A program made the position numbers and the translations under genes. A DNA stretch of 64,000 nucleotides from Bugula neritina (taxonomy: Eukaryota > Bryozoa > Gymnolaemata > Cheilostomatida > Bugulidae), in NCBI GenBank assembly GCA_964035545.1, contig OZ037767.1:10893081-10957080 (forward strand), given 5' to 3'. Every line of letters begins with the position of its first letter. Within the stretch, counting starts at the first letter, position 1. Of the stretch, positions 40,015 to 53,455 are shown one piece after another. The notes below the pieces were generated by a model, which saw only the letters and a list, made by a program, of their open reading frames with translations, ran no database searches and had not been told where the DNA came from.

Positions 40015-41032
40015 ATTGTAAATGGTGAAATGCAGCATAGGTCAGGAGGTTCAAAGGTCACATTTTACTCCAAACTAGTCTGACTTATCAACAGCTTTGT
40101 CCATCAGAAATAGCTTTGTGTACAGCTATATTATAGTGCTCAAATCTATGGTATAATCTTTCTAGTTTATATATTACATGGTGCTATGGTTGAAAGTGCA
40201 TATTTCATAATATTTTAATCTAATATATGGCCATATATACATGAAAAGTATATATGGAGTTTTAAATTAACTGGTCAAATAATTACCATATTATATGCCA
40301 TAATTAGGCAGATGTGATACTCAAACACACCTTGCCAAGAAAATGGAAGTTATTTCCTCAGCCAGGTTGCAGAAGACACTAATGACAGCCTAACCCTTCC
40401 AGTGCAAAACATGGAACACATTGGCTATTGGCCCTAACACTTTACGCAACTGACATAACCCTTACCCTTAGAGTTGCGTAATTTTATGGTTCGTTTGAAT
40501 TTACCGTGAAATTTTGCAACAACTTTTATTTTTATTATTACAAATTTACACCAGATTTTGGCTTCAAATAAATTAGATATTATAATTTTAAGAGTATTTT
40601 CTATTATAAAAAGTTTTTTAAAGTGACAGGAGATCGAAATTCTAGCTAAAATCAGTCACTTTAATTTGACCTCTCAAAACCGCCATTTAAAAATTGAAAA
40701 ATCGAAATGATAAAATAAATTCATAATATGATTCAAAATATTGTGACTTTAACATTTTTGTTTATTTAGATGTTCATCTAAATATAATCTGAATAAAATA
40801 AACTGGCTCCATGTAATTTGACAGCAGTTTGTTGCATTTGAAAGTAGCAACTGACTATAACTAAACACTCTATGCCCATAACTGCCCAGACTGCCCATAA
40901 CAATAAGCTTACAACTGACTATTATATTTGAAGATAATATTATTTTATGTTTCAGCTATACCAAGGACAGACAATTTCTCTGTGACAATTTTATGGCATA
41001 AAATTCCGTTGTAATTTTGCCAAACTTTCAGG

Positions 41033-41177
41033 TAGGTAATGAAGAAATTAAGAAAGACTATGTTTTAGATTAGAAATGTGGCAAAATAATGATAAGAAAA
41101 TTTCAACCTGCACCTTAGATCAAAATTGAGAAAATTAAAAAACTTAGGCTGTTGAAATTTCTCCTCTACAGCAACTA
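41033..41177 (+). mobile_element. TAGGTGCAG MITE, copy 3
   Basis: TAGGTAATGAAGAAATTAAG start, a body with AGATTAGAAATGTGGCAAAA, and an inverted end CTCCTCTACAGCAACTA. Diverged member. Confidence 0.7.
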
Positions 41178-43817
41178 AATGACTTTTATGCTGCTAATAT
41201 AACAATTTTTTTTTCAAGATGGAAAATTTTCATTTATAATTAAACCCTTGATTTAATGCAAAACAATAAATTCCCTGTGTTGGCAGAGGACAACTCTTGT
41301 AACACTACAAGGTAGAGAGGAGACAATCCCTTTAGCAAGCTGCTGTAAGATGTATGTAAGCCACAAGCTGAATAAGCATCATAGAGCAAAGGAGGTGTCT
41401 AACAACATTACTAAGAGACACCATCTTGGTTCTATAAAGTCTATCAGCTGATTCCCTCCGGTTTTGATGATGACATGTGGAAGCTAGCAGAAAACTATCA
41501 GTTATCAATTACTTATTATTGCTATTTTTATATAGAATATAACTTTATAAAAGTATAGAAAATAATCTTTTAGATGTTGTATATAATTAAAATTATGATT
41601 AAATTCTTATTTATGATATTCAATGATGTGTTGGACGTTAAATATTACTATGATAGTGGATGAGTTAGATATTGTAAAATTCTTTCTATAGAACAAAAAC
41701 CTTTCAACCTCTACAAGTTTGAAATACAACATATATATGTAATCTGTAGTCAGCATAGAGAGTTCATTAGTATTTAAGAACCAACAAAACGTCTTCGTAT
41801 TGCAATAGAGATGCTTTATGGGTTCTATAAATACCAACGAATCATGACACTTCTGAGTCAGTAAGTGCATATGATTGGCTAAGTAACTGCAAGTTGTGAA
41901 ATGTTGGCAGGTTCAACAAGTGCCCTATTCCAGCACCCATTTTGATTTACTCAATTTTTTTGACATCAACAATTTAACTTAGCATCAAAATTTATTCCAA
42001 ATCAAAGATGTGAATTCAATATAAGCAATACAATCGGTGCTAAGTAAGAGTAATAGATAAAAAAGTACAAAAAGCACAAACTAACATTTTCAACTATAGT
42101 AAGAAATCAAATGTATCAGCAATTTGCTTTTAGAAAGTGATGAACAAAATATGGTTCCTAACTATATTATATATTAAGTTTTTGATATGCTAATACTAAA
42201 GTTGTTATGGTGTGGGTCCAAATAATTACAGTATTGAGGTAGAGGTTGTAACAACTTATATTGGTTTTATTAGTTAGGTATTTCAAGTTCCAACCATTAA
42301 GCAACATCTAGGCAAGTAAAAGGATGGTGGGTAAGAGGTGAGTGGTACAGTAATAACAAAATTGAAGTAGCCTGCACTCTAAAACCAGAAGAACTTGAAG
42401 AACCTAGGCTATACAAATGCAATGCTTAGGTGTAGGGTACATTGCACCTAAATGTAATTTTAGGGACTCCAGATGCAGTAAAAGTATTTTTAGTAGAAGT
42501 CTAAGTTTTCTAATTGAAATTATTAGTGAATTAGGTAGTTAAGCAGCATATTATTATAATTATCAGATAACATACAAAACAAGTAGGAATATGGTAAATG
42601 CTTGCTTGGAAAATATAGCAAATAATTCCATAAATCGTGTGCTGGCATACAGCTATAGGGCATGGTTACAAAATTAAACACCGATGCTGATATAGTGGCC
42701 GAAATTTTAATACTCCCTGAAGTTTGAATAAAAGTACTGAGTTACCTTTAATGCAGCAGAGCTATGAGTGATGTGAAGTGCCTACCAGAAGCTCATGAGA
42801 TTCTTCCATTAACAGCAGCCTTTTCCTGGTTTCTTATATGAATTCCTTCCAATTAGCAGTACTCGTATTATCATGGAGAAAAAGCCACTATGTCTTGTCA
42901 AGATGTAAGCTTTACCTTCTCTAGCCACTATCCATTCAGACAGTAGAAGTGGTGCTACTGCATCCTCTACTACCACTTAGATTAGGGCTGAGATAGCTGT
43001 GGTCTCCCTTTTATATGCTAACTATATTTAAAGCCCTTCTTGAAAGAATGCTATTACATAATACCAAAAGCCAACCATTATTCTGAACATAGAGTTTTAG
43101 GTAGCCGATAGCTGGTTTTGGTTGTTCCTTACATTGTATTTGGTTTGGCATGCATGTTAAGGCTATGTCCATTCTAAAAGCTGCAAATATGTCGGTTTTG
43201 AAACAAAAGACTTACAGAAGTTGATTGCTCTATAAGAATGACTCTAGTTTAGGCCTTAGGGGTTTGGGGTTTGGGGGTTTTAAGTTTGGAGTTTGCTTGG
43301 AGCTGCTTAGAGAACAACTCTACTAAAGAAGCTGCAGAGTTACACAGTTTTTGAAAGTTAGGAACTCATGCTAAGTGAAAAGCTCCTGCCAAAGTTGCGA
43401 ATTATTCTACTTAGATTATTTTATTAGTTAGTTATTTCAAACCCTTGCTGTTAGATCATGCATTACCCAACTTCATAATAACTAATATTGTAAATATGTT
43501 CTGTCCTAAGCCTACACCGGGAATAAACCAGATATACAGGTAGTTTAAAGAATATTTGTAGCATGTGAATTTGTTTATTTATAATGAAATAAAGCAATCA
43601 CACCCCAGACACTAAATCAAAAGTTAAAAACTTAAGCTAAACAGAAGTAGCTAACATAAAAGTCTATCCAACCATATTTTACTAGGTACTATTATAACAT
43701 ATGTAATAAATAGTATATAATAGCGTATAATAAATGACACAACATTATTATATTGCTATTTGATAAGTTCTTGCTATTATTCTGCTAACCTTTGGTCTCA
43801 ACAGGTTAGCGCTGAGG

Positions 43818-43971
43818 TAGGTGAAGTAATGGAGAAGTTAAGAAAAGTATGTGTCTTAGATTAGAAATGTAGCGAAAGAAGTTGTGATCCCACAACAATT
43901 TCAAACCAAAATTTATTAAGAATATCCATTATAGAACTTATGGTGCTCAAATTCCTCCCCAACTGCACTTA
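43818..43971 (+). mobile_element. TAGGTGCAG MITE, copy 4
   Basis: TAGGTGAAGTAATGGAGAAG start, AGATTAGAAATGTAGCGAAA body, and an inverted end with CTCCCCAACTGCACTTA. Confidence 0.75.
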
Positions 43972-46205
43972 AAAGGGAAGTCTATGACAGATTCTGCACA
44001 TCCAATGACGTATATATTTTCAGCTTTCCACCCTTTTGATGGTACTAGCCTGCTTATCTATTTCAGCTGTTCTAGCTATGTTCTGGTTATATATTTAAAG
44101 AGATAAATAAGTCATAGATTTGGTAGAATGACATCATCTTACTGAATTTGTCATGTAGCATCATGTTTCCTGCTACGCTTGGACTTGAGGAAATTTTTTG
44201 CAGATTTACTACAAAGGATAATTGAATCTAAAAATAAAGACTACAGATTTCTGCCAAAATTAGCTGTTGAAAGATACAGGAATTAGCTGTATAATGAACA
44301 TAAAGTTGCTGTCTAATGTATGGAAACAAAGTGCATTGAAACAAAATAGTTGCTTAAAGCTGCTAAACATAATTTTACATTTGGAGAAATATTATTCAGG
44401 CTCCAATAAAACTTTATGAGTTCAAATATCTATAATATAACAGTTATCTATCTTTGCCATATATAATAATATATCTAATTAATACCCAAGTTATACTAAT
44501 TTTGAGTTATAATCTAGAAATAAGATACTTGTAGAAATTGATAGCATCTGTCTCATATTGTAGTGTTATGCTAATGATTCATTTTATTAACAAGTTTGTT
44601 TACCACTGATATGTAGGTTGTGCTTAGCTTTAGTATAGAATTTTCATTTGGTGATGTTTTAAAGAGCTGAAAAAGATACGTCTGACAAAACTATTCTACA
44701 AATACTCCACTATCTTTGAGGAATTTGCAGAAAGGAAAATATTTTCTAGTTATTAACATGTTCTAACAGATTGCACCAAGTTAAGATTTGCGATCTTTTG
44801 TTCTGATATCTGTCAGGGCAAATTAATCCAAAAACCCAACAAAGAATAATAACAGTTTGGCAGCTTACTATTAGCTTAGTATTTGTGTAGCAATATCTGC
44901 TGAAATAGCCAAAACCGATTGCACGACAATTAGAGTAATAATAATTATTACATAACACGAATTTACAGAGAAGTTTTAATGCAAAGACTAAATATTATTA
45001 TCTAGTTTGAGGTTAACACAGCAACATTGTTATTAAAAAGTCTTCGTGTTGCTTAGTGAGCAACGTTGGACCTGCACAGAGATTTGGCAGAAGACTCTTG
45101 CATCAGCCAGCAACAATCTAATCTGTGTGGTCAGAGGCTGTCACTATGTTTACTATGTAGTTGACAAGTTGATGGCACCGTGACTGCTTATGTAAGGTGC
45201 CCCCTTGTGTTTACTAGTTCCGCAGGCCATAGGTGTAATATTTGTAGCTTGAGCTTGCAAATTGTAGCTTTACTTTGCATAAAATTTCTTCCGTGTTACC
45301 TAGTTCTGCTAGAACTGATGCTATTAAAAAATGTTGCAGGTCTGCACCTACCCCCCCCCCACACCATTATACAGGTGTCTCTAACGTTATAGAAATATAC
45401 AATTGTTTAATAACAGCTCCCTTTAAATCTTTTTCAAACAAAAATTGAAGACTTATAGCAAGTGGTTGGCACCTTCAAGTAAAGTAAATATTTTCAACAA
45501 ATTAAGTTTGTAAAGATCATCAAGCTTCATATAAACAATTCACAGTAGCCAGCTATAAAATACTGATATATTGGAAACCTATTCATTTCAAACTTTGATA
45601 ACAAAAATAGCATTAAAACTGATGCTTTTTGCAGTTTATACAAAGTTGACATCTTTATTGCTAACCCACACAATATAAGAGATAAATTTAGTCAGCTATA
45701 GCTCATCAGGTGTGAAACCCACTCACTTCCATCTGCAACTAGCCACCTGAGTGAAGACATTTTCCCTTAGCTCAATTTCATTGTTTTGCTATTTTGAGTT
45801 TGGAGCACCTTTGCTATATTTTGCCACCAGACAGTTTGTGATCACGCTTATAGTATTCACCAGAGCTAAGGATATTTAAACTTGTCACCAACTAGCATTT
45901 TTTTAACAAAGTTAACCACATTTAAGAAAGCACAAGCTGTAGTATTTTTACCTTTATTTTCCCAAAAGAAACGTTTGCAAAAACCCGTAAACTACAAACT
46001 TTATAAATGAACTTGTAATTGTCTACAACCAGTTGATGCACTAAAAGCATGCATACAATGACTGGTAAGTGTATATAACAAACATCACATATAATACAGA
46101 GAAAGAGTTTGGCACAGTTAGGAATAAGAGTATATAGCATAATACTCAGAATATATACAGAAAGCTACATAATATACAGTGGCGCAGCCCTATCCAGTAG
46201 CGAAG

Positions 46206-46367
46206 TATGTGCAGTAATGGATAAATTGAGAAAAGCCTGTGTTCTGGATTGGAAATGCAGCAAAAGAGGTTATATTCTCACAAAAATTTTAACTCTCGCC
46301 CCAAACCAAAATCTATAAAGAATTTTAAAGACCTTAGGCTATCTCAATTTCTTCACTTCTGCACCTA
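46206..46367 (+). mobile_element. TAGGTGCAG MITE, copy 5
   Basis: Start TATGTGCAGTAATGGATAAA and end TTCTTCACTTCTGCACCTA. It lies about 110 bp beyond the stop codon of peroxidase B, so possibly in its 3' UTR. Confidence 0.8.
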
Positions 46368-46477
46368 AGTTGATTCAGTGGCTCAGTTCTACACAGTGTC
46401 ACAGCTCTATACAGTCAATAGAGTTCATGACTTGAGCTGCTATGACCTTGTTGCACTGCTGTCGTTAAAACTATAGA

Positions 46478-49400
46478 TTAATTAAAAAGCTGTCTTCTGG
46501 CAGCGTCGAAGTTTGCTGTATTGCACATTTTCACCACTGCTCGTCCTAACGTGCTGATGAAGGCATCATTGCTCTGTGCAAATCGTTGTACCTGCAAGAG
46601 AGATAAATGTACATCACTAGGTGGTGGCTTATTAACACAAGATAATTCTCAAAAGAAAAATCCCCTCTGATTATGAAAAGCACAAAACAAGCAATTAGAA
46701 GCAAGTTAAAGAATATTGCTAAAAGCAGCACCAAGATGAAGGTGGCTGAGTACAGTAGTTGTATACACAACCATGTCCAAACCCCAAACCACAACTCCAA
46801 ACTCAGGACACCTAAACCACTGCACTCTGTGACCACCAGATTGGTTCTGCTTCAAGTGATTTTCCAAGTCAAATACGTTTTAACCAGTAAACCAGCAATT
46901 TAATGTAATATTGAAGTACAAGTGGGGTTTATAGCCTTCCCACCCTTAAGTATTCACTTCTGCAACTGAAGCTAACAAAGTTCAGTTTGTTGACATTATA
47001 GAAGTGATCAGCTTTGCACATCACAGTATAGCCAAGTTATGATACAGTGAGAAGACAACTACTACTTACAGTATCTGAAGTAGTGGCTAGAGGGCAACCC
47101 ACAGTTGTCGGGCAACTTGCTACGTTATTTGAGTCAACTGTGAACCGATGTTGAAGAATCATGTCGGCGTGGAGCATCATAATGTTACCACCGCTCAGAG
47201 TGGTGCCGTTCCATTGGTTGGCTCTAAAATATTGAAATGTAATTATTATTAATTAGACCCTCATTAATTATAATAATATATAAACATGTTTATAGATATA
47301 ATTATGTTTATATGTTTTATTTTGGACCCTTTTTCTATTTATAATAGCGACTCTCGTCAAAATCAAGTCTCCTACTGTAGCTATTTATTTTTATTATTAT
47401 TATAAAATTCTTCCATGCAGTATGCCTATGTCCGAATTGTTTAAAACTGCATGTTTAAAATGGAGTAGAAACGTACTGCTGTAATTTGTAAGATTACATA
47501 TTCATTAAGCTTTAAATACATAATAATAAAATAAGTTATATTAGATTATATAAAGCACATAAGCATTAGAGAACTTTGCTAGTAAAAAGTTCATTTAGTC
47601 GACAATGATATGAAGAAAGATAAGATTTTATAAGATTATTATAAGATTTTAATTTACAGCTTGAAAGTTTTCTTCCCAATACACTTTCTAATGTATATCG
47701 CCAAAAAACTTGAAATTTACTAAACATATTTAATATAGTAGAGAAATAGCTGCTGGGGAATACCCATGGAGTTCAATTTGATATCTTAGTGATGCACCTT
47801 TGCCTTCTTATGTATTGTAACAGGCACGCTTGCTACACTAAAGACACGAGTCACTTCAAGATAAGTGGCCACTAAGTTTTCTAATGACAAAGATATCTTG
47901 CAGAAGGATGCAGCTGACTGGTAACATGATTTATATATGTGAGATTAGTGAGTCTACACCTACCCTGCCTCCTCCTGGAAATGTTGTGTCCACTCAACCT
48001 GAGTGAGGGCAGCAAAGTAGCCACGGTCTACCACTCGGGGTGTCAGGTCCCATGGCCCGTTGAAACCAGTGATGTCAACGTGAGCTCTACCCAAAGAATG
48101 GCTTCCTGCATACAAGAGAAGAACTGTGTTATCTGTTAGTGACTAGAAGACTTATCACAAACATGTGGTGGAAGTGCTGAAACAAGACTTGCGCAAATTC
48201 TTGAGGTATAGATGCGGTAGCGGGGAAATTGAGAAAAGCATGTGTATACTAATTTAAAGTGTACCAAAAGAAATTATTTTCTAGCAATAATACTAGAATT
48301 TATAAAAAATTTTACAGAACTTAGGGTATCTTAATTCCTCCACTACTACTCCTATAAAGAAAATTCCTATAAACAGTTACTTATAGACTGAAGGAAATGT
48401 GACTAGCGTACCTAGAAGAGCTACCATCTCACTCTCTGTTAAGCCGAACGCTTGCTGTAAGAATGTACGAGGGGAGGCAGCATCATGTCCTTTGGGGAAG
48501 ACGGTATTAGTTGGGGGACTCTCTGGGTTGGCGCATGTTCGCCGTCCAGTGGTGAAGGGAAGGTCAATAGAGCACTGGCCACCGTCACAACCTGTGTTAG
48601 CTCGAACTCCTGCTCTGAATGCCTCGTATGCACTGAGGACAGCAAAGTCTGCCAGGCTGAGGTGATTTCTCCACTTGGGAAACAGGTTGTCTTTAAGGTG
48701 GTTGTAGTGGACTATCAAACCTAAAAATAGATAATTAATCATTAAAATTATATTAGCAGTCGTATCAAGCTATTCCTGGTGTTGGCTGTATAAACGTGCT
48801 AAAATTAGTAACACATAGCATACCAGGGTAAGGATGTTAAGGTAAGTGCTACATTATTCATTGAGAGTTGATGAGGTGTAAATACCACTCGAACATGTCT
48901 CTAAATATTGCACTAGGAAGAGGAAATATTTCAAATTCATGAGTGTTGCAGTACCTGGTGGAACTACAATTTGTTTGTACCATGCGCTGCAAGTACAGAT
49001 AGCACTCATGGTATTGTTGTTGGCAATCTTTGCATTACGTCAACACCCACATTTAGCTCTTTTCCCACTTCACATTGAAGTAATTTTACAAAGTAACAAT
49101 TGCAATATTTATCAATTGAGATGTCAAAACGTTTTAGTTTTTATTGGTTAAAGGACAGGCACAGCATGGAGGGTTGTCATGGCAACACAACTACGACAGA
49201 TTAACTCTAGATTGGGGAAGAGATTATAGACTTGAAGTGCTTACCTTTATTTGAGTCGTCTGCGAGATTCAAACATCCATCACAACCTCCGACACACACG
49301 TGGAAACCCATCTGAACATACTTGGGTATTCTACTGGTCTATAAATAGAAAGGAATTATACTTAGGATAAAGGCACGGCAAGCTACAGACTTGCACAAAG

Positions 49401-50608
49401 GTTCAATTTAGGAAATGACAAAACACAGTCAGGATGTTGAAAGATTTTACTTATTTTTAGCAAAACCAAACTCTAACTATGTGGAGTATTTCACAAGCAA
49501 TTGCTTTCTCATTCACTAAGGAAAAAATTTAATGCATACACTCTCATTTCTTTCCAACTCCGGCATATCAAATTTTTTTAAATTTACAGAATCATTTTCA
49601 AAGCCTTTCAGATAAATTACATCATTCAACTTACATCTTGAAAGAAAACTTCAAGTTCTTGTCTTATTTCTGCGAGAGTTTCTGCAGTCAGCTGGGTACC
49701 AGCATTGCCATTATCAACAGGTGCTCCTGTCACAGGTGCCCCTGTCACAGGTGCCCCTGTCACAGGTGCAGCAGTAGCTGGAGCAGGTCTTCTGTTGTTA
49801 AGTATCTGTAAGAACTCTGTCAGATTTCTTCTCTCAGACGGGTTACCTGCTCTACCACTTACTCCTGGACCGACACCAATTCTTCTTAGCGCATCATCCA
49901 GCTGCTGTCTGCCGACCCAACCATTCCGCCCAGCCGTCCCTCTCCTTGGACCCCTGCTGACAGTGGTGGTGTCACTTTGACCGGATGTGGCTGATATAAA
50001 TATTGCCAGCAAGCAAATTGCTACACCACTCAAGTACCTACAGATGTAAGACAAGCATGCAATATAAAGATTTAATATTTATTATTTAGGTAAAGCTTAA
50101 AGGTTATTTCAGCAAAAATATTAAACATAGCTTATTCAATATACTAAGTTTAAAGTATTTAATATTGAGATGTTATGAAAAATCAAACATAATGCCTTTT
50201 TTGCATATTAGGATAAATCTTTTACTAGTATAGAGAGTAGAAGTGTTAAATGCCAGCTGTAAAACAAATGTCATATAAGTTTGATTCTAACGTTTGATTG
50301 CATCATTTCATTTTAAAGGCAAACTTTCAGATAACACTTCTATATGCTTGTAAAATTTTAGATCGTGTTATACATTGATTATACCACACAAATTCCTACT
50401 TAAACCTTAATATAAAACATTATTTTGGATGAAAATGAAGCTGTTAATATTATTATAATCAACAAATGACCATTCAAGTCAACAAAATGCAAAAAATAAT
50501 AATTTAGTTTCTAATTTAATCAAATAAAGGTGAATAAAAGCAAATGTTGTTTATAGAGAGAGTGCCAACTGCTATGTTTGAGTATGTAATCCCTTACCTC
50601 AGATTCAT
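46478..50608 (-). CDS. Secreted plant/fungal-type haem peroxidase-like protein B
   Basis: Seven in-phase exons: 50598-50608 (11 nt, ATGAATCTGAG), 49635-50037, 49245-49338, 48412-48720, 47964-48105, 47070-47223 and 46478-46591; 408 residues. Signal peptide RYLSGVAICLLAIFISATSG. Linker with repeats of APVTG. Distal motif YVQMGFHVCVGGCDGC (H151). Proximal SHSLGRAH (H275), then WDLTP, MMLHAD (D340) and QRFAQSN. Intron positions and phases match peroxidase A; three exons have exactly equal lengths (94, 142, 114 nt), so the two arose by tandem duplication. As in A, the distal Arg is Gln (Q147) and the following Asp is replaced, here by Val. The family is usually rare in animals. The haem function is likely but uncertain. 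Confidence 0.85.
48209..48354 (+). mobile_element. TAGGTGCAG MITE, copy 6
   Basis: Located in the peroxidase B intron equivalent to the one holding copy 1 in peroxidase A, but in the opposite orientation relative to the gene. Ends TAGATGCGGTAGCGGGGAAA and CCTCCACTACTACTCCTA. Confidence 0.75.
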
Positions 50609-51705
50609 GTTGCCTGCAGTGTAAGTTGGTCTACCTTAGCTGGTTCGTCGGGGTATGACAGTTAAATGAACTGATGTTTCCAGTTCCTAGTCTAATATAG
50701 GAGACCTAACGTAGCGCAGTTACGTCATTGGGTATATTAATTGCTTTGAGGGTGGCATTATCTCTCCCTGACATATCTACTCTATTCTTTAATCTGTTTC
50801 ACCTCCGGAAGAGATGAATAGCTAGTCTTTACGTTATAAATGTTAGAATTGATGAATGATCTTGCTTTGGCCTGGTATTAATGAATATATTACCACTAAT
50901 AAATCACGGCTAACTTTAGGCTTTTGTGGGCCGTGACGGAGCCACCCCACCAATCAAGCTATTTAGTAGTAGGTTTTACAGGCTAAGCAGGTGACTAACA
51001 ACTCTATTTGTGGCGTGCTACATCAATGGTACTGCTTTCCACGGTCAAACAGTCTGAATCTTGCACAGACAATCATACTGCATTCCGTGCAGCATTTCAC
51101 AAGCAATTTATTAGAAATTGTCAACTTATGACCTAGGTGCATAATATATTGTTTATAGAATAAAGGTTTTCCACTGAAGAGTAGAGAAATAAGAGATTAG
51201 TGGTAAAATTGATTAAAATAACCAACTATTGGATACAAGTAGATTTTTCTAGTTATCACATTTCTTCAGTAAAATTTCTATAAAAGTCTTTAGTTTGAGA
51301 AAAAACATTTGCATGATTATAGCTGCAGCTCAAAGCGACATAGACATGTAAATGCCAATCAATTAGGTATATATAGTAACATTGGCAGCCTCTGTTTGTC
51401 AATTGTTTTTACGAATTTTAGTTTGAGGATGGGTGGAAAATTTTGTATAAAAAGAACTTTTTTGCAATGTTGTTCATGTACACCAAAGGCTTTTTAAATG
51501 CATCCATTATTACACCTATACTTTTGCCAGCTTTGCCAATGTGCCACCCCTTTTATTTTAGTCTATGCTTTTGTAAGATGTTGAATGTTTTAAACAGATA
51601 TAATCTCAAAATCTTGAAGTAGGAAGCAGGGCCAAACAGATTTGCATGTAAGACATAATCTGTGTATACAATGACATGCTCAGAAATGTATTCTGTTTTG
51701 TAGGC

Positions 51706-51770
51706 TTTGTAAAGATGTCAAAAACCAAACCGTCATTTGAAGAACTCACAAAAGATGTAAAGGTCCAGTA
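51706..51770 (+). other. Possible orphan first coding exon (MSKTKPSFEELTKDVKVQ)
   Basis: A pyrimidine-rich TTCTGTTTTGTAG acceptor precedes a short segment with ATG, 18 sense codons and a GTAAGT donor two bases into the next codon. No matching downstream exon was found on this strand within the window. It could be chance or a relic. Confidence 0.25.
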
Positions 51771-52106
51771 GTAAGTCTTAAGATATACGTCTCCAGTAGT
51801 AAGTCTATTAAAGTAGTTTGAATATCAACTGAGAGCTGCAAGACTATCATCAATTATGAATGAATCATAAAAGAAATAGCATCTCTTCTTGAACAATTTT
51901 GCAATTATGCCTTGTTTATTTTTAGAACTGTTCATTAGGATTACTGTAACTTTCTAAGACTTATGGCGCAGGGCTCACACTTCTCTGGGACTCGGTGATA
52001 AATTGCATCTGTAAGCGTGTGTATTCGATGCCATTTAATACTGTACCTTTTGTAGAATCTGATCTGAAGAGGTTCTGATATTATTAAATACTGCGGTTAA
52101 TTTGCA

Positions 52107-52505
52107 GCCCAACTGTGACCTGTCACACTCTCTCTCAACCTCTACCACTGCCACCAGCATCTCAACCTCTCTACACAGTACACACCTTGCCACTCTCCAC
52201 TACTGTGTGTGGCCATAGACAGGTTACCTATCAGATGGCCGACGCCTGGAACTCTCTCCCAAAACATCTGAGGGAGATACGAAGTAGGAGTGAGTTTGCG
52301 GTGGCCTTGAAGCAGTTCCTGCTTGACTCACTGATTTAGGGTCCGCGTCATGCGGGCTCTGCTGGCTGCTACCTCTGGGTCCAGCACCTCGACTAGCTTC
52401 GCTATTGTGCATATGGACCCTCATCACTGATTTTTTTCTATTTTTCAACCTATGACATAAACTACTATTTGATGAAAATACAAACAAACAAACAAACAAA
52501 CAAAC
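52107..52505 (+). mobile_element. LINE 3' end (ORF2 tail + (CAAA)n)
   Basis: The frame to the stop at 52337-52339 has the classic LINE ORF2 C-terminus: YQMADAWNSLPKHLREIRS, then F, then LKQFLLDSLI. A 3' UTR of about 140 bp follows and ends in a (CAAA)n tail at 52483-52504. A 5'-truncated copy with well-preserved frame. Confidence 0.85.
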
Positions 52506-52658
52506 CTGTGTTCACCTGCAAGACCTTGTATGTGTAAGTTGTGTGTATAACTATATATACTTTGAACTGCAATAAAGCAATACATGTATACAATATCATA
52601 GTTCAAATTTACATACTTGTATATAAATAAACAAACAACTTGTAGTGTACACCTATTC

Positions 52659-52850
52659 ATGTGGGTGTGATTGAGAAAGTGTGGGTGTGATTGAGAAAGG
52701 GTGGGTGTGATTGAGAAAGTGTGGGTGTGTGATTGAGAAAGTGTGTGTGTGATTGAGAAAGTGTGTGTGTGTGATTGAGGAAGTGTGTGTGTGATTGAGG
52801 AAGTGTGTGTGTGATTGAGGAAGTGTGTGTGTGATTGAGGAAATGTGTGT
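52659..52850. repeat. Minisatellite, GTGTGGGTGTGATTGAGAAA type
   Basis: About nine units of 20-23 bp, grading from GGGTGTGATTGAGAAA to GTGTGTGATTGAGGAA, leading into the GT microsatellite. Confidence 0.95.
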
Positions 52851-52862
52851 GTGTGTGTGGTG

Positions 52863-53166
<304 letters not shown>

Positions 53167-53326
53167 GTGTGGTATGGTGTGGTGTGGTGTGGTGTGGTAG
53201 TGTGTGTGTTAGCTGCGTTCTAGCTGTTGATAATAAAGTCTTTTCTGGCCCTCTTTTATAACATTTTTCTTTCCTTTAATATTCAACATACTTACCTTTG
53301 TTTATTGTTTACAGTAGAGGTAGAAA

Positions 53327-53455
53327 TAGGTGCAGTAACAGAGAAGTTGAGAAAAGCCTGGGTTTTAGATTAGAAATGAAACAGAAGAAGTTATGTTCTC
53401 ACCCTAAACTAAAGTTTACTAATACATGGTATCTACACATTCCTATTACTAACTT
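53327..53455 (+). mobile_element. TAGGTGCAG MITE, copy 7 (degenerate right end)
   Basis: Good left end TAGGTGCAGTAACAGAGAAG and family body TTAGATTAGAAATGAAACAG; the right inverted repeat is heavily mutated. Confidence 0.6.

Larger units (their letters stand above)
37460..46477. other. Intergenic region between the peroxidase paralogues
   Basis: Apart from the repeats listed separately (38.7 kb minisatellite, 39.3-40.0 kb foldback, MITE copies at 41.0, 43.8 and 46.2 kb) I find no coding block with domain content or exon-like splice flanks. Confidence 0.5.
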
